The translations under genes and the position numbers were made by a program. Shown piece after piece: positions 1-9,070 of a stretch of 26,304 nt of DNA. The stretch is from positions 1 through 26,304 of the forward strand of contig JAYMTA010000594.1 of assembly GCA_036897625.1 (NCBI GenBank). The letters are read 5' to 3'. This DNA comes from Pelargonium cotyledonis. Its lineage: Eukaryota > Streptophyta > Magnoliopsida > Geraniales > Geraniaceae. How positions within the stretch are numbered: the stretch's first letter is position 1; each line of letters opens with the position of its first letter. A model generated the notes under the pieces. That model did not search any database, was not told where the DNA came from, and saw nothing but the letters and a program-made list of their open reading frames with translations.

Positions 1-1800
1 ACCTTTTTATATTAGAATTTCAACTTTTACAAAAAAAAAAAATTATTATCTTATATTATTACCTTAAAAAATTAATACATTTATAATGAAGAATATTTTA
101 TGTACACGTTAGTTTAAATTAATTTTTTATTAACTTCAATATAAAGACAGAAAAAATTGACTAAAGAAAAAAATTGACCTTATTACAAATTAAGTTCTAA
201 ATTATAATTAAATAAAAATTCGTGCTAAAAGTATAATTAATCAAAATTTTGTGTTAAAACTAAAAAGTTGATGACGTGACGCTCTAATGCGCATTATAAA
301 CCTGTTTTTTGTTTCAATTTTTATAGTATATATAGATTGCTTCCAATAGGAAATAATATATTTCCAAAAGAGAATATATTAAAATAGTACATTTTTTTTA
401 ACAGGCAATTTTTTCTTATGTTTGGGTCATTTTATAATTTAATAAAATAACATGCCAAAAATAATAGATTGATGAGGTGTCACTCTAATATACATTATAA
501 ACTTTTTTTTTTGTTCAGCATTTATAGTATATATATCTATACATGAAATTTCGCTAAACTTTAATTCATATCCGCTCTAACGAAATTGTAAAAGTGAAGC
601 GACCTATTTAAAATTTTAATTTTAATGAGTGTTTAGTTTTTTAAAAAAATTAGTATAAAACAAAACATCTTCGATCGTGACATCCTTATCCAACACATGT
701 TATATTCAAATTATTAAAATGTCTTTTAATAATATTTGTTACACTAGTGTTACAGTTGCTATTAATTAAAGATTTTTAGATTTTTGGGTCTTTGTCTTTC
801 TTAATGATTTGATTGTTTCTTAAAATAAAAGAAATCCTTTAGTCTATTGTGTTGCAGGTAGGGGAAAGGAACACATCATGCAAAATATAAAAATTCTGAA
901 ATTCATTGATAAATGACTTGAAGGTCATTCAATTTAATTATGTGTCACTTAACATCATTAATACAAATAGATTGATTAATTTTTAGATTAAGAATGTTAT
1001 CAAGAAATTTATGTAGAGTTTGACTTGTCAATTTCATTTAAAACTCTCGTCGATTGTTGTCATCATTGCACGTTTTACATAAAGTACTCATCTCTATCAT
1101 GCTTTTAGAGAAAAAAAAGAAAAGTAATTAATTGGATTCCTCCCCAAGCTTATATAATCACGGTTCTCTAATTATATAATTGTCTCGTGTTGTATTGATT
1201 GACAACAATTTTTTTAAAATGTTCATTCCTTTAACAAAAAAAACATCTACACATTTGTCTAAATATTACAAAATTAAGTGATTAGATAGATAACGACCCA
1301 TGTTATGCTATAATCAATGATTAGTCTACGCGGACGTCGTAAATACTCATTAGTCATTGGTTGATTCAAATCTTGAAGTTGAAGATGGAGACTTGGGAAG
1401 AGCAAGTTGTCACATTTATGCTTGTAGGGCTACCATATTTACCAAAAACTTGGAAACAAATCAAAAACAAATAGAGAATGTGCACTACCACATTTCCCTA
1501 GTGGAACCTTCACAGTTGCTCACTTGAAGTAGAAGAGTGGACAAATGTGGGCATCAAGTGTGAGAGTAGTAAAGAACATGTGACTTGTGACACAAGTGAT
1601 GTGTATAAGAACCCAAAACAAATGTGAGGTTTTCAAATTAGTGAGTTAATGACAATTGACCATAATTTTGGACCTTAGTGTTTGATAAATAAACCCATCA
1701 ACAAGAGAAGGATGGTTTTGAAAATGACTTAGTACCAAAGAAGTAAGGAAATGGGAAAAGAAAAAATATGGAGCAATAGTGATCTACAAGTCACTCTTCT
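1..1800. other. AT-rich intergenic region, no gene seen
   Basis: I see no ORF with coding character and no RNA gene here. The sequence is strongly AT-rich with many short homopolymer runs. The only structure I can support is a diverged direct repeat, listed separately. The last part, up to the TATA-like run at about 1811, would contain the promoter of the small-protein gene that follows. Confidence 0.6.
262..542. repeat. Diverged direct repeat, two copies about 200 bp apart
   Basis: Two segments, about 262-342 and 463-542, share a succession of words in the same order: a GTTGATGA/ATTGATGA start, a CTCTAATG-type word, CATTATAAAC, a T-run, and TTTATAGTATATATA. The offset is about 201 bp. This looks like an old tandem duplication of non-coding DNA or two copies of a small AT-rich element. 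I see no terminal inverted repeats that would name a transposon family. Confidence 0.55.
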
Positions 1801-1810
1801 CTAAGCAAGC

Positions 1811-1820
1811 CATATATATA
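1811..1820 (+). promoter_or_regulatory. TATA-like element of the small-protein gene
   Basis: A CATATATATA run lies 74-83 bp before the chosen start codon at 1894. If it works as a TATA box, transcription would begin near 1840-1850, followed by a CT-rich leader. That places the in-frame ATG at 1822 upstream of the mRNA start and supports initiation at 1894. This is inferred from position and composition only. Confidence 0.4.
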
Positions 1821-1864
1821 CATGTTATTTTCTTCTCCATTTTCTTCAACCTCTCACACCTACC

Positions 1865-1897
1865 ATGAACCAAAACCATACCCACTTCTCCAAATGA
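1865..1897 (+). CDS. Upstream ORF of 10 codons overlapping the main start
   Basis: The ORF encodes MNQNHTHFSK and ends in TGA. Its stop overlaps the ATG of the downstream small-protein gene as ATGA, so the two frames share the bases at 1895-1896. This layout would permit stop-restart translation and may limit expression of the main ORF. The peptide itself resembles nothing I know. Whether it is in the mRNA depends on the transcription start, which I infer to be about 20 bp upstream. Confidence 0.35.
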   Translation: MNQNHTHFSK

Positions 1898-2678
1898 GGT
1901 GGTTTCACTCCTTCCTCTCTCCATTGAAGAAGCTTTGGGATCGAATTCACTCGAGCCAACGCAAGCGTAATGTTCCATTTCTTTTCCTTCAATTTTCTTG
2001 TTGTTGATTCAATTTCACTTGCAATTTGTACAAAGTTCCCATTTTTTCCAAATGGGTTATTGAATTTACTGAAGTTGAGCTTGTTTTGTTGCTGCATTGT
2101 GAATGTTCACGTGTTTTATGCCATTTTTTTTTAGATTTTAATCGTCTCTTTGATCCACTTTTATCTGCAATTTCATGTCAAGGCTCCATCTTTGACAAAT
2201 GGGTTGTTGAGTTTGATGATTAATATCAGAATGAAGTTGTTGTTTTAACGCAGCATTGTGACTACTCATGTGTTTTTGTTTTCTTGTCAATTGTTTGTAC
2301 ATTAATCATCTTTGTTTTAAGTATTCATCTTTGACAAATGGGTTATTGAATATACTGATTCATGTGTTTTTGTGTTTTCTGTGTTGCCAGTTACTGTCAG
2401 TTGTTTTGCTGATGATCATCTTCATGACCCAGTTTCATTTCCAATTTTATGTTGCAACCTCCATGTTTGTCAGAAATAATTTGGTCATATAACATTTATT
2501 ACATGTTTATTTACATGTTTTAAAATAACATTGTGTTCATGTATTTTTGTGTTGCCATTTTACAGGCAGAGGACTGTACATATTGTACAAGGATGTGAAG
2601 TCATGCCCATGTGAAGATGTGCAAGTGCTGTGGTCAATACTGGTGGAATCAAACCCAGCTTCTTCTCTATCTAAATGA
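1894..2678 (+). CDS. Conserved small plant protein of unknown function, 61 aa, two exons
   Basis: Exon 1 is 1894-1966 and exon 2 is 2566-2678, joined by a GTAATG donor and a TTTTACAG acceptor in phase 1. Neither exon alone reads through, so the gene appears only after splicing. The 61-residue product starts MRWFHSFLSPLKKLWDRIHS, continues through a basic QRKRR junction, and has a second half with LYILYKDVKSCPCEDVQVLW and a Ser-rich end. I recall small plant proteins with this LYILY-DVKSCP-EDV-VLWSILVES pattern and an LSPLKKLW start, annotated only as hypothetical, and cannot attach a function. There is no signal peptide or membrane segment; the N-terminal part could form a basic amphipathic helix. 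An in-frame ATG at 1822 would add 24 residues but lies right after the TATA-like run, so I chose 1894. An AATAAA at 2945 may mark the 3' end. Confidence 0.72.
2040..2375 (+). repeat. Three diverged tandem units inside the small-protein gene intron
   Basis: The phrase AAATGGGTTATTGA (or a one-base variant) begins at 2050, 2197 and 2336, giving steps of 147 and 139 bp. Each unit continues with GAATTT/GAGTTT/GAATAT and TGAT/TACTG words, and the units share TTCA-GTGTTTT further on. These are direct repeats of an ancestral unit of about 140 bp that make up most of the intron. No coding role is visible. Confidence 0.6.
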
Positions 2679-2944
2679 CCTCACCACCAACTCTTCTCCC
2701 ACTTTATAAATATGTAAAGAAACCATAAAAGGGATTGTGAATTTTAATTGGTGTATAGAGAATTTGCCTTGTTTTTGCTTTACTTTGTTACTCTGTTTTG
2801 GTTTTGTTTTTTTTGTTTTTTGTTTTTTTGTTGTTGCTCTGTTTTCAATGTAGTAGTTGTTATATTTGAAAAAAACTTTATCAATACTTGACTTCAAAGG
2901 AAAATCAGAGTTATATGAACTTTGCTATTATATTTTCTTGATTT

Positions 2945-2950
2945 AATAAA
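2945..2950 (+). terminator. Possible polyadenylation signal of the small-protein gene
   Basis: An AATAAA hexamer lies about 265 bp after the stop codon, behind a long T- and TTTTG-rich 3' UTR. Plant polyadenylation signals are degenerate, so this is only a candidate site. Confidence 0.3.
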
Positions 2951-3680
2951 GTATTGATTATAGCTCATAATCAGCATAATATGTGTACATAGTTATAATA
3001 GTTTGGCCTACAGAACAAGTTTAACCATAAGCTTGCTCGTTGTTAATTGTCCACCTTTCGGGTTATATTTTTATAGAAATGTTATGAGTCAAAATTGTCT
3101 CGCGAGCTTCAAATCTTGATGAGTTATTATGCTTGCGCATAATAGCACATGTTAGACGAAAATATTGCTCATGTTTTGAAAGTACAAATCTCGATCGAAA
3201 AACACACAATGTAGAGAGAATTACGAGTGAGTAAACAAATGCATGCAAAATCGATAAAGTATTGCAAATTTTGGTGAATTATATTCACCCTCCCCATGTA
3301 AAAGCCGATTTTCTCTATCGTACTAAAATAATCTCAATTCACGATCTCATATCAAATGCTCTCATGTGCATTGCATGAAAGAGAATGACTTTTTGTAAAA
3401 TTGATCTGCAAAAGCGGAATTGTTTTGAAAGTTAATGATAAATTGACAATTATATGAAGAGGTGTCAGGGACATGTTACCCGCTGGAGAGCGGGTTACGG
3501 AATTTTGCAACCCATTGACCGTCCATTTGATGTTAAATTTAAGCGGACAGACCAATTAGCGGATTGTGGACGAATTGGTAGATCGCCTGCAATCCGCAAA
3601 TTCACTGTGGACCGAAGCCTAAACGGTAAAAATGAGGGTAAAAAAATCAAAGTTATTCACAATAGTCATTAGGTCAAGTG
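2951..3680. other. Intergenic region with overlapping inverted repeats
   Basis: No gene is seen. The last 200 bp are less AT-rich and contain short inverted repeats: ACCCGC/GCGGGT around 3479-3496 with a 6-base spacer, ACCAATT (3551-3557) with AATTGGT (3573-3579), and GCGGATTG (3559-3566) with CAATCCGC (3590-3597). The block looks unlike its surroundings and may be an old mobile-element scrap just before the RPS24 promoter. Confidence 0.5.
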
Positions 3681-3686
3681 CAATTA

Positions 3687-3816
3687 TGGGCCTGTATTTG
3701 AATAATGGAACAAGAACAAAAGCTAGTAAAAAAAAGCCCGGCCCAAATTGGAACGAGCTCTGTTTTCTCTATATAATAAGCTGTAAGAGCCCGTATATAA
3801 ACCCTAGAAACCCTAA
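3687..3816 (+). promoter_or_regulatory. RPS24 promoter: site II motifs, TATA box and paired telo-boxes
   Basis: Visible elements in order are TGGGCC at 3687-3692, GGCCCA (the same motif inverted) at 3740-3745, TATA-like runs at about 3768-3778 and 3794-3800, and two telo-boxes, AAACCCTAG at 3799-3807 and AAACCCTAA at 3808-3816. Site II plus telo-box is the known combination that coordinates plant ribosomal-protein and translation genes, through TCP and telo-box-binding factors. A CT-rich stretch after 3825 is the likely start of the leader. Function is inferred from motif knowledge and position. Confidence 0.8.
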
Positions 3817-3896
3817 CGTATCGATCTCTACACTCTCTCACGCACACACGAGCCCTACGGAGGAGGCGCCGCGGAGCCAGCAGGAGAGAGATCCGA

Positions 3897-4000
3897 GTAA
3901 GCTATCTTCTCTGCAACTGCAGTTTTTGTTTTTCTGTAAACTATTGTTGATCTGTTGCCTCATTCATGTTCTTCATTTTTTGGTTTTTGATTCAAATCAG
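3897..4000 (+). other. Leader (5' UTR) intron of RPS24
   Basis: A GTAAGC donor at 3897 and an AAATCAG acceptor ending at 4000 bracket a T-rich 104-bp segment. Splicing leaves 17 bases before the ATG at 4018. Leader introns are common in plant ribosomal-protein genes. An open frame running from the promoter through this intron is coincidental. Confidence 0.7.
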
Positions 4001-4017
4001 AGGTAATTTGAAGTAAA

Positions 4018-6405
4018 ATGGCGGACAAGGCAGTAACTATCCGAACGAGGAAGTTCATGACCAACCGTCTTCTCTCTAGGAAGCAGTTTGTGAGTTTACA
4101 TTTCAGTTTTGTTTATTTCAATTTTTTAGTTCATCGATATGTGTCTGTATTGTAGTTATCTTGAAGCAAATAAGATGATAAATTTGATTGGCAGTAGGAT
4201 TTGGAATTAGGGTTTTAGAAATAAGTACAATTATGATTTGATTTCCTTTCTTATACCAAATTTTCGTAAAACATGAGACAGTGGATTTGATGTGCAGGTT
4301 ATTGATGTTTTGCACCCAGGAAGAGCAAATGTTTCAAAGGTTTGTTATTTTTTATATGACTCCCCTGTTATTGTGATTTGTAAACAAGAGTTTTGTTCTG
4401 TAAGGTTGTTAGTCTCATTTGCTGATTGTTACATAGGCTGAGTTGAAGGAGAAACTGGCCAGGATGTACGAGGTGAAAGACCCTAATGCCATCTTTGTGT
4501 TCAAGTTCCGCACTCACTTTGGTGGTGGAAAATCTACTGGTTTTGGGTTGATTTACGATTCTGTTGATAATGCAAAGAAGTACGAGCCTAAGTACAGGCT
4601 TGTTAGGGTGAGCTTCATCTCCTTTCTAATTTATCTGTTATTGTATCAGCTTCTTATTGATGCATATAATCCGCTTTTTAAGATATGATAGACTTGTATA
4701 ATATATATTTTCTTGCATTACATTATCCATTCATTTCAGTAGAACAATACTAGTATACAACATGGAATTAGTTTCAATGGCTAACCCCTTTGTGATGCTT
4801 TGTATTTGTAACCTGTGATAAGTGCTTTTATTATAACACGTTACCTGCATAATTTGCAAACAACCTGAAATCTGGCCCCCAACATGTGGCCACGAGCATA
4901 TCCGGCCCCAAATAATATAACCCATGAGGCCCAAAGTTTAGCTTGCTTGAACACATAAACAACCTGTCAGCCCGCCCTCATGTACCTGAACCTAATTCAC
5001 CTTGGTTAAAGATACCCTCATCCAGTTCAAACACTACCTCTCTCTCACACACATTTCATTCAATGACTCCTCTTTTTGTTTCATTGTCTTCATCTAATGA
5101 TTTTCTCTAGACCTAAGATTTGAAGTGGTTTCTCTGTCTTTGTATGGGGATTATTTTGGTATTTCCATGGGGTTTCTATACATGTAAAAGAAACAGGGTG
5201 TGAGTGCCATCAAGTACTAGTAGCACCTCCTGACATCTCTCTTCCTCCATTCATCACCACATTTCTAAATATGCTTCGTCCTTTTGATCTATTTTGCTGT
5301 ATAGATTTTGACAAACAACGCCTCTTGACGGATTCCTATAAAACTAATTGTCTATAGTTTTATTGGTTAAAATCCATTATCATTAATTGAAAGAGGTGCA
5401 GATTATTTGCAGGAACGTTGAGTCACTTCACCTCTTTTAATAGGTGCAGCGAATAAGTTCCTTCCACACACCCTACTCTACTGCTTATTTTTGTTATGGT
5501 TTTTATGAGCTGTTTATTGTTTTTACACTGCTGCCTAGAAAGCTCTCTGATGCATCAAATCCTCAGTTTGTTATATTTTTTATTTTGTTATGGTTTTTAT
5601 ATTTTTATTGGCGTTATCAAACTTGGTTTTTATGAGCTGTTTATTGTTTTCACACTGCTGCCTAGAAAGCGCTCTGATGCATCAAATCCTCAGTTTGTTA
5701 TATTTTTGATTAAGTATTTTGTAAATTGATCAAGTTTTTTGATTTATTATAAAATTTTAAATTCAATAAAATGAGACAGAATGTGTTGGAGGTTGATGAT
5801 GATAAATCCATAGGCTTGTTTCTCAAAACATTCGCAGTGGCCGCCTAAAGCTTTCGCCTTTCGCCGGGCTTGAGAGCTTATGCTGCTCTATCCTTCCTTG
5901 GATGTCTGAAACCTTTTTAATTTTATATGATTTGTGTTTCACAAATTTGAAAATCAGTTTCGAAACTCGATATGCCATCTTGTTATGATTATTGGTGTTG
6001 CATTTTAACTTATTTGTAACATTTGCTTCTGCACATTTACTCTTGTTACAACTTAAATTTTTCATGGCATCTTATGCACCCCAGTTGCTGTAGTATGTGC
6101 TGTATTGTGTTACATTGCTTACATTTATGCTTGTAATTAACCATCTAATGCAAATTGTGCAGAATGGATTGGATACAAAGATTGAAAAGTCCAGGAAGCA
6201 ACTGAAGGAAAGAAAGAACAGGGCCAAGAAGATCCGTGGAGTAAAGAAGGTACGGGTTTCCACTGTTTCCACTCAGATTTCTAACAAAGTTTTTACATTA
6301 AGCATACTAAACCTCTTACTATTAGATAACTAACTTTTCATATCCATGTCTATATTTCCACAGACCAAAGCTGGTGATGCCGCAAAGGGTGGCAAGAAGA
6401 AGTGA
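4018..6405 (+). CDS. RPS24: 40S ribosomal protein S24 (eS24), 137 aa, five coding exons
   Basis: Exons are 4018-4089, 4298-4339, 4437-4607, 6163-6249 and 6364-6405; all introns are GT-AG and all coding junctions fall between codons. The 137-residue product has the usual eS24 length. It opens [20 protein letters not shown] and goes on through [14 protein letters not shown], the conserved core [20 protein letters not shown] and [19 protein letters not shown], then a very basic tail ending in KGGKKK. eS24 is a cytosolic small-subunit protein needed for 18S rRNA maturation. No frameshift or lost residue is seen, so the gene looks intact. The telo-box/site II promoter fits coordinated ribosomal-protein expression. 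The unusual point is the 1555-bp third coding intron, which hosts a U14 snoRNA. Confidence 0.97.
5498..5707 (+). repeat. 83-bp direct repeat in RPS24 intron 3
   Basis: Segments 5498-5580 and 5625-5707 match with about two mismatches, at an offset of 127 bp. The unit begins GGTTTTTATGAGCTGTTTATTG and contains CTGATGCATCAAATCCTCAG. The 44 bp between them repeat part of the upstream TTTTGTTATGGTTTTTAT sequence, so the original duplication was probably longer than 83 bp. It lies about 80 bp before the U14 snoRNA and shows no C or D box pair of its own. Confidence 0.85.
5788..5916 (+). ncRNA. U14: U14 box C/D small nucleolar RNA within an RPS24 intron
   Basis: A C box ATGATGA lies at 5796-5802 and a D box CTGA at 5906-5909. 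They are closed by a terminal stem in which GGAGGTT (5788-5794) pairs with AACCTTT (5910-5916), including two G-U pairs. Just before the D box, CCTTCCTTGGATGT (5892-5905) is perfectly complementary to the 18S rRNA stretch ACATCCAAGGAAGG. The fifth base before the D box, G5901, faces the cytidine that U14 is known to guide for 2'-O-methylation. Near the 5' end, CATTCGCAG (5829-5837) is complementary to the 18S CTGCGAATG, which is domain A of U14, the part needed for early 18S processing. The two 18S contacts in the correct order identify U14 rather than a generic C/D snoRNA. It is on the sense strand of the host intron, about 245 bp from the 3' splice site, so release by debranching and trimming is likely. 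Confidence 0.92.
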
Positions 6406-8590
6406 TTTTCCGAGCGCTCTCTTTCAGCTCTCAACTTTGTCAACTGTTACCTCTTGTTACTTATTTTTTTCTGTTTTTGTTATGCCAGTGAAATAGTTCA
6501 GTTTTGATTTGAGACGCCGGTAATTTATATGGAAAGACTGATTTGTTGTTTAATGATAATTTAGCATTTTGAAGACATCTAATGATTTAAAACCATATGA
6601 TAATCATGCAAATATGCAATAGGATTACCTTTTTTTTGTGTACCAAGCTACTTAGCATTGGGTACTTAATGATATTGAATGCTCAACATTTAGTGTTGTG
6701 TGCTGAGTGAACAATAATGAAGCTATGCTAAATTTTTAAGGGCTGTGCGTTATTTGTGATGCAAGCATTGAATCTATCTATATTTGGTAAATTTATGGAC
6801 CTTCAAAATTAATAATTAACAGTTTCAATACGTGTAAAAATGGCTTAATTTTGATCTTTAGGATGTTAGATGTTGTGTTTTTTTCTTTCTCTAATTAGGA
6901 ATAAGTTGTTTTTGTTTTACTCAATTTAGATTAGAATAGTATCAACGCTACCTAATGTTACTTATTGATGATATTTTGTTTGCAAAACAATTGGTTTAGA
7001 TGATAAGCTTATTTGATAAATTGTGACTTCATAAAACATTCCAAGTACTTTTTATCAGTTCACGCCACTTTAGTAAAATAAGTAATACAATATTTAATGA
7101 AAATAGAGTTACTCTTAAAAAGTGTCCATGCATTCACACTTATTTGTTTAGTGTTTTGTATTGTAATGAACTTGGATATGTTCTAACAAGTTTAACAACT
7201 TCATAAGAAGATTATAATTCATCAACTCATCACATATACAAGAGTACATAACTATTTTCCCATAATATTGAGTACAATCGCCTCTTTCTTTGTTATGATT
7301 TGAGTACAGTTGCAGCCGCCTTTGACGGCTTTGGTGTTGGAGCTCCGTCTTCTGCTCACCATCTCTACTCTCTACATCTTCTCTGTCCCACCGGAGTTTC
7401 GCCCTCTGCTCACTGCCTGATCTCACCGTCAGTATTGGTAGGAGACGTTGGAGTCCAAGCAACGCACCGTTTTCAGTTCAGATCTGGATCGTACATGCAT
7501 CCATCGTCGCTGCTATTTTCACTATCGGAGATTGAAGATTTGCTGCTTATTGTTTTCCAGTATTTCCTTAGTTTTTTAATTGTTTCTTTAAGTGGTTTGT
7601 CTTTCCTTGTTGGAAGTTTGTTTTTGTGTAATTTGTTGGCAGTTTTGATATGTCTTCCCGCGTTGGAAGTGGTTGCTATGGTTATTCACGGTCCGATACG
7701 GATAGTAAAGTCTGGCCCAATAGTGGCTTTTAGGTTTCTTGGTTGGAATACTACATTTGAATAAGATATAATAATATGTGTATTGTAATTAAAAAAAAAA
7801 CTTTATAAGAAGATGCTCATTTTGAGATATGTGACGCTAATCTTTAAACTTAAAAAATAGCACTTTATCCAATTATTACTAACTTGTGAAAAGAAAGATT
7901 CATTTTGAGATAGAAATGTCATAAATACTAATTATTGCATGATTTAAAAGTTTGTGAAGATTCATTTTTAACCCCAAAATAGTATTTTATCCGTTTCAAC
8001 ATTATTAATAATTACATACGTATGTAAAAATAACTTAACTTTAATTCACACATATTTTCTTAATTATGTTATAATGAACTTTAAGTTTTTATATTAACAA
8101 TGTTTCGTTAAAAACCTACAATATTTTTAATAAAAACACATGCTTATTTTGAGACAAATTTTCATAAGTACTTGGACCGAAACAAAATTAGTTAATAAAT
8201 GAGTGCATTAATTAAAAATTAATAAAGTTTCTTGCCTAAGATCGGACTTATATCGTAAATATAAAAAATTGTAACTTAATTTCCGTAATTAAAATAACAA
8301 AATTGTTAAAAGTGAAATGTGGGCCCACCTATTTGTAAATTGCTTTAAATATAAATATTGGCTACCAAAAAGCAGATTTATTTCCTTTGTTTGGACCATA
8401 AAAAGAAACATAATTTAGTAGTATTAAATTCTAAATTATATATATACATTATGGAGGGAAACAGGAAAAATGGTATTCATAGAGTCAACGGGGAATTGAC
8501 CATCCCGCCCTTACAAAAAAAAAAAAAACCAAAAAAAAAAAACAAACCGAAACTCCCAATTTTTACTATAAACAAATAAACAATCCCCAA
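6406..8590. other. Intergenic region between RPS24 and the IDM1-like gene
   Basis: The first few hundred bases hold the RPS24 3' UTR, T-rich after the stop. The rest is AT-rich with no convincing gene. It contains one GC-richer block (about 7310-7740), described separately. A palindromic site II-like TGGGCCCA lies at 8320-8327, and a long A-run near 8510-8540 precedes the CT-rich start of the IDM1-like leader. Confidence 0.55.
7300..7764 (+). other. GC-richer block with an uncertain 154-codon ORF
   Basis: A roughly 430-bp stretch is richer in GC and CG than its surroundings and stays open in one + frame. The translation starts with a low-complexity Ala/Ser/His part and ends with a hydrophobic Leu/Val/Ser-rich part. 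I recognise no domain. Half of the hydrophobic portion comes from T-rich DNA that would read as Leu/Phe/Val in any case. It may be a captured gene fragment, a mobile-element remnant, or an old first exon with leader. I do not call it a gene. Confidence 0.3.
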
Positions 8591-9070
8591 ATTTTCTCTC
8601 TCCTATGTTTCTCTCTCTAAATTTCCCTTTTACATCACTGTTCTTCTTCTTCTCCTCCTAAAACCCAAAATCCATCTCAATCCTCTGCGAGCTCCATGGC
8701 CGTTTTGCAGAAGCTTTCGACACTCGTACGATGTCGAGGACTCCTACAATTTCGTGTTCTCTCCTACATTGGTATCGTCCCGTCTCTGGCCTTGTTTTGA
8801 TCCGATTTTTTCGTACCTGTGTTTTTATTTATTTTTATTTTTGTTGGGTTTCAGTAATTTGATTCTTTTGATTCGCTACTGAGAACTGGCTTTCGAGATC
8901 TGTTTCTTTCGAGGTGAGTGATGAGTTGTGCGTTTGAGTTTGAGTAGAGAACTGATTGGAGCTGGAGTTTGGTGATTTTTTTTTTTTTTTTTTTGGTTTT
9001 GTGCGAGTGAGGGTGTTGCGGAATTGGTGTTGGGTTTGGTGGTAGGGTTTTTGGCGAGGTAGTGAGGGAG
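8590..9070 (+). promoter_or_regulatory. 5' leader region of the IDM1-like gene, with an upstream ORF
   Basis: CT-rich repeats from about 8595 suggest the transcription start. An ATG at 8696 in a good context (CTCCATGGCC) opens a short ORF of 34 codons in genomic sequence that ends in TGA. If a GTATCG donor near 8774 is used with the TTTCAG acceptor near 8853, it ends instead soon after the junction. A further GTGAGT donor is seen at about 8912. A T-run of about 20 bases follows at about 8979. The leader is therefore probably spliced and may repress translation through the upstream ORF. The exact splicing is not settled by sequence alone. Confidence 0.45.

Noticed and set aside
1822-1893. In-frame upstream ATG adding 24 residues to the small protein
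   Set aside because: It lies next to the TATA-like run and so probably before the transcription start; the added Ser/Pro-rich stretch is not part of the family pattern as I recall it.
3632-4006. 124-codon + ORF before RPS24
   Set aside because: It reads through the site II/TATA/telo-box promoter and the leader intron, so it is not a protein.
9062-9070. Upstream GTG start giving an MRE extension of the IDM1-like protein
   Set aside because: Nuclear plant genes start at ATG; the first in-frame ATG is at 9071.
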